From an uncultured Muribaculaceae bacterium (GTDB lineage: Bacteria; Bacteroidota; Bacteroidia; Bacteroidales; Muribaculaceae): DNA of 15,701 bases. The DNA lies in contig CAJTYD010000072.1 in NCBI GenBank assembly GCA_910583775.1, positions 1 through 15,701 on the forward strand, given 5' to 3'. The notes under the pieces are model-generated. The model was not told the DNA's origin and made no database searches. It saw only the letters and a program-made list of their open reading frames with translations. The translations under genes were made by a program, and so were the position numbers. Each line of letters begins with the position of its first letter. Position 1 is the stretch's first letter. Of the stretch, positions 14,109 through 15,701 are shown piece after piece.

Positions 14109-15485
14109 TTATGCCAATGGCTCGAGCTGAACGGTGAAATGACGCATAAGTTCAGCTTCCCAGACAATCCTGACGCCACGGGTTATCCTGTCACGCCGGT
14201 CGAAGACGTTCTTAAGCGCCGCCGCGATTACCCGGATATGATTGTCGGTATAGGTGCGCCTCGGGATGGCGAGTCTGACAAAATCCATGCCTCCGAACCG
14301 GTTCTCGCGTGTAACGGGGTCACGGTCAGCCAGAATATATCCTATCTCGCATCCTCTCACTCCGGCTTCTTTGTATAATTCAATTGTAAGTGTCTGAGCC
14401 GGAAATTCCTCTTTCGGAACATTTGTCAGAATAAGATCGGCGTCGACAAAGATGGCATGTCCGCCTGCAGGCCTCTGATATGGAATTCCGTATTCATCAA
14501 GCAGAGAGGCGAGGAATTCAACCTGATGGATTCTTGTCTGAAGCATTTCGAATTCAGTGTTCTCATCAAGACCAACCGCAAGAGCCGCCATATCACGGCC
14601 GTTCATTCCGCCGTAAGTGAGATATCCCTCAAAGGGTATGCAGTATTTTTTTGCTCCTTCAAACCAGTCTTCGTGAGAGGTCGCTATAAATCCTCCCATA
14701 TTCACCAATCCGTCTTTTTTCGCCGACATCGTCATTCCATCTGCCAGAGAGAACATCTCGCGGCAGATTTCCTTTATCGTGGCATTCTTGAATTCCTCTT
14801 CGCGGGATTTGATGAAATAGGCGTTTTCGGCGAATCTTGCCGAGTCGAATATCACTCTTTTCCCGTATTTGTCGGCAACCTTGCGGACCTCCCTAAGGTT
14901 CTGCATCGACACCGGCTGTCCTCCCGCGGTGTTGTTTGTAATAGTGACTATAATGAATGGAACGCGGTCTTTGTTTTCCGACAGAACCTTCTCAAGTTTA
15001 TCTATGTCTACGTTCCCCTTGAAAGGAGCCTCAAGCTGAGTGTCATGGGCGATGTCGACGGTGCAGTCGACCGCGAAAGCCTTGCGTGACTCTATATGTC
15101 CTTTGGTGGTGTCGAAATGGGAGTTGCCGGGAACAATATCCCCCTCTTTGACAAGGGCCGAGAAGAGAACGTTTTCAGCCGCCCTTCCCTGGTGAGTCGG
15201 GATGACATACGGAAATCCGGTGATTCTTGTTATCGTGTCCTTGAGTTCATAGAATGAACGGGCGCCTGCATATGCTTCGTCGCCGGTCATCATCGCCGCC
15301 CACTGGCGGTCGCTCATCGCTCCGGTGCCCGAGTCGGTGATACAGTCTATATAGACCTGATCTGACTTAAGCTGGAAAACGTTATAATGCGCTTCCTTGA
15401 GCCATTCCTCCCTTTCCTCACGTGTACTTTTACGAATCGGTTCGACCATTTTGATTTTCCATGATTCCGCGAATGGTAATTCCAT
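14109..15485 (-). CDS. tnaA: Tryptophanase (L-tryptophan indole-lyase)
   Basis: A PLP enzyme that splits tryptophan into indole, pyruvate and ammonia. Its 458 aa match the tryptophanase/tyrosine phenol-lyase family over the full length: TDSGTGAMSDRQWAAMMTGD, PTHQGRAAEN, NNTAGGQPVS, DSARFAENAYFIKSRE, the PLP-lysine motif SAKKD (254-258, K257 by homology) and IPRRTYT. Residues that separate the two enzymes favour tryptophanase: FDTT (D125) rather than FTTT, CEIG rather than MERG, and MRHFT (H449) rather than RFFT. The gene stands alone, with its own promoter and terminator. The 45-nt leader has no room for a TnaC-like peptide, and no tryptophan permease is adjacent. The call is firm, and indole production is the expected phenotype. 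Confidence 0.95.
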   Translation of the reverse strand: MELPFAESWKIKMVEPIRKSTREEREEWLKEAHYNVFQLKSDQVYIDCITDSGTGAMSDRQWAAMMTGDEAYAGARSFYELKDTITRITGFPYVIPTHQGRAAENVLFSALVKEGDIVPGNSHFDTTKGHIESRKAFAVDCTVDIAHDTQLEAPFKGNVDIDKLEKVLSENKDRVPFIIVTITNNTAGGQPVSMQNLREVRKVADKYGKRVIFDSARFAENAYFIKSREEEFKNATIKEICREMFSLADGMTMSAKKDGLVNMGGFIATSHEDWFEGAKKYCIPFEGYLTYGGMNGRDMAALAVGLDENTEFEMLQTRIHQVEFLASLLDEYGIPYQRPAGGHAIFVDADLILTNVPKEEFPAQTLTIELYKEAGVRGCEIGYILADRDPVTRENRFGGMDFVRLAIPRRTYTDNHIRVIAAALKNVFDRRDRITRGVRIVWEAELMRHFTVQLEPLA

Positions 15486-15530
15486 ATTATATCCTTGGTT
15501 TTAATTTGAATATTTATTGTATATTTTATG

Positions 15531-15561
15531 CAAAAATAATATCCCCGGATATGTTTTCAAA
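15531..15561 (-). promoter_or_regulatory. tnaA promoter, full Bacteroidetes consensus
   Basis: On the reverse strand TTTG (15561-15558) is followed after exactly 19 bp by TATTTTTG (15538-15531), matching both the -33 and -7 consensus. Transcription should begin near 15523, leaving a leader of about 40 nt. The spacer is almost filled by a dyad. Confidence 0.8.
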
Positions 15562-15594
15562 GAAAAATGTTCAAAAACATATATCCGGGGATAC
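15539..15594. promoter_or_regulatory. Two 14-bp dyads at the tnaA promoter, centres 42 bp apart
   Basis: ATATCC-CC-GGATAT at 15539-15552 lies in the -33/-7 spacer. ATATCC-GG-GGATAC at 15581-15594 lies upstream of the -33 box. Centre-to-centre distance is 42 bp, four helical turns. Because the centres are opposite (CC and GG), the whole also reads as one long imperfect hairpin (15540-15557 with 15574-15593, 18 pairs and a 2-nt bulge). Confidence 0.6.
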
Positions 15595-15701
15595 GAATGA
15601 ATATATAAATTTAATTAATAAAAGATTATAGTATATATATAAATAAATTTAGTACATGACAAAAATTGAAATTATGCTGTTAAACATCTAAATTTCAGAC
15701 G

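Larger units (their letters stand above)
15486..15701. other. AT-rich upstream region of tnaA, to the window edge
   Basis: Holds the tnaA promoter and dyads (15531-15594). From 15600 on it is strongly AT-rich (runs such as TATATATAAATAAA) with no credible gene; an 11-codon forward ORF near 15657 is not supported. Confidence 0.6.

Noticed and set aside
14457..15089. 210-codon forward ORF opposite tnaA
   Set aside because: Antisense shadow of tryptophanase with no start context or domain.
14109..15485. Tyrosine phenol-lyase instead of tryptophanase
   Set aside because: The discriminating positions (FDTT, CEIG, MRHFT) agree with tryptophanase and not with the FTTT, MERG and RFFT of tyrosine phenol-lyase.
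15486..15530. A TnaC-like leader peptide before tnaA
   Set aside because: The predicted leader is only about 40 nt and contains no ORF with a tryptophan codon.
15657..15692. 11-codon forward ORF (MTKIEIMLLNI)
   Set aside because: Too short, with no ribosome binding site and no supporting context.

Overview
The window looks like chromosomal DNA of a gut-type Bacteroidales bacterium; a Muribaculaceae-like or Bacteroides-like host is an inference. The reasons are: promoters of the Bacteroidetes form (TTTG, about 19 bp, TAnnTTTG), most clearly in front of tnaA; mostly weak Shine-Dalgarno sequences; and protein relatives typical of the group (tryptophanase, Ndk with NIVHASDS, a NupG-type nucleoside permease, an M23/LysM peptidase with an AQ-type signal peptide end).

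Layout. (1) 1-105 is the tail of an unidentified gene, followed by a perfect 17-bp inverted repeat (133-180). (2) 210-3247 is a decaying type III restriction-modification locus. The Mod methyltransferase survives only as its C-terminal part. Res (725-3091) keeps one continuous frame with helicase and nuclease motifs but carries two in-frame nonsense codons (TAG 1781-1783, TAA 2363-2365). A 50-codon small ORF follows it. (3) 3311-5299 is an accessory cluster of three unrecognised membrane-protein genes, two forward and one reverse. The reverse gene has a C7A7 homopolymer near its 3' end, and upstream an in-frame ATG cut off by a TAA. (4) 5744-10286 runs forward: a Crp/Fnr-family regulator with a shortened HTH, a NupG-like permease, rsmE and a secreted TPR protein. 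(5) 10317-10415 holds three 18-bp tandem repeats and a shared terminator between convergent genes. (6) 11879-10441 runs in reverse: ndk, then an M23/LysM envelope peptidase. (7) A 601-bp AT-rich divergent spacer holds ndk promoter elements and several dyads. (8) 12481-14040 encodes a YbdG-type mechanosensitive channel, convergent with tryptophanase (15485-14109) across a shared terminator. tnaA has a textbook promoter with two similar dyads placed 42 bp apart.

How the genes fit together. The first 5.3 kb looks like a variable or defence-type insertion that is being lost, next to housekeeping and metabolic genes. The regulator and nucleoside permease may form a control pair, and the palindrome in the permease promoter supports that weakly. 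tnaA predicts indole, pyruvate and ammonia production from tryptophan. I see no rRNA, tRNA, CRISPR array, transposase or integrase. No complete novel system is evident. The leads most worth following are the stop-interrupted Res frame, the tnaA operator pair, and the unknown membrane cluster with its homopolymer tract.
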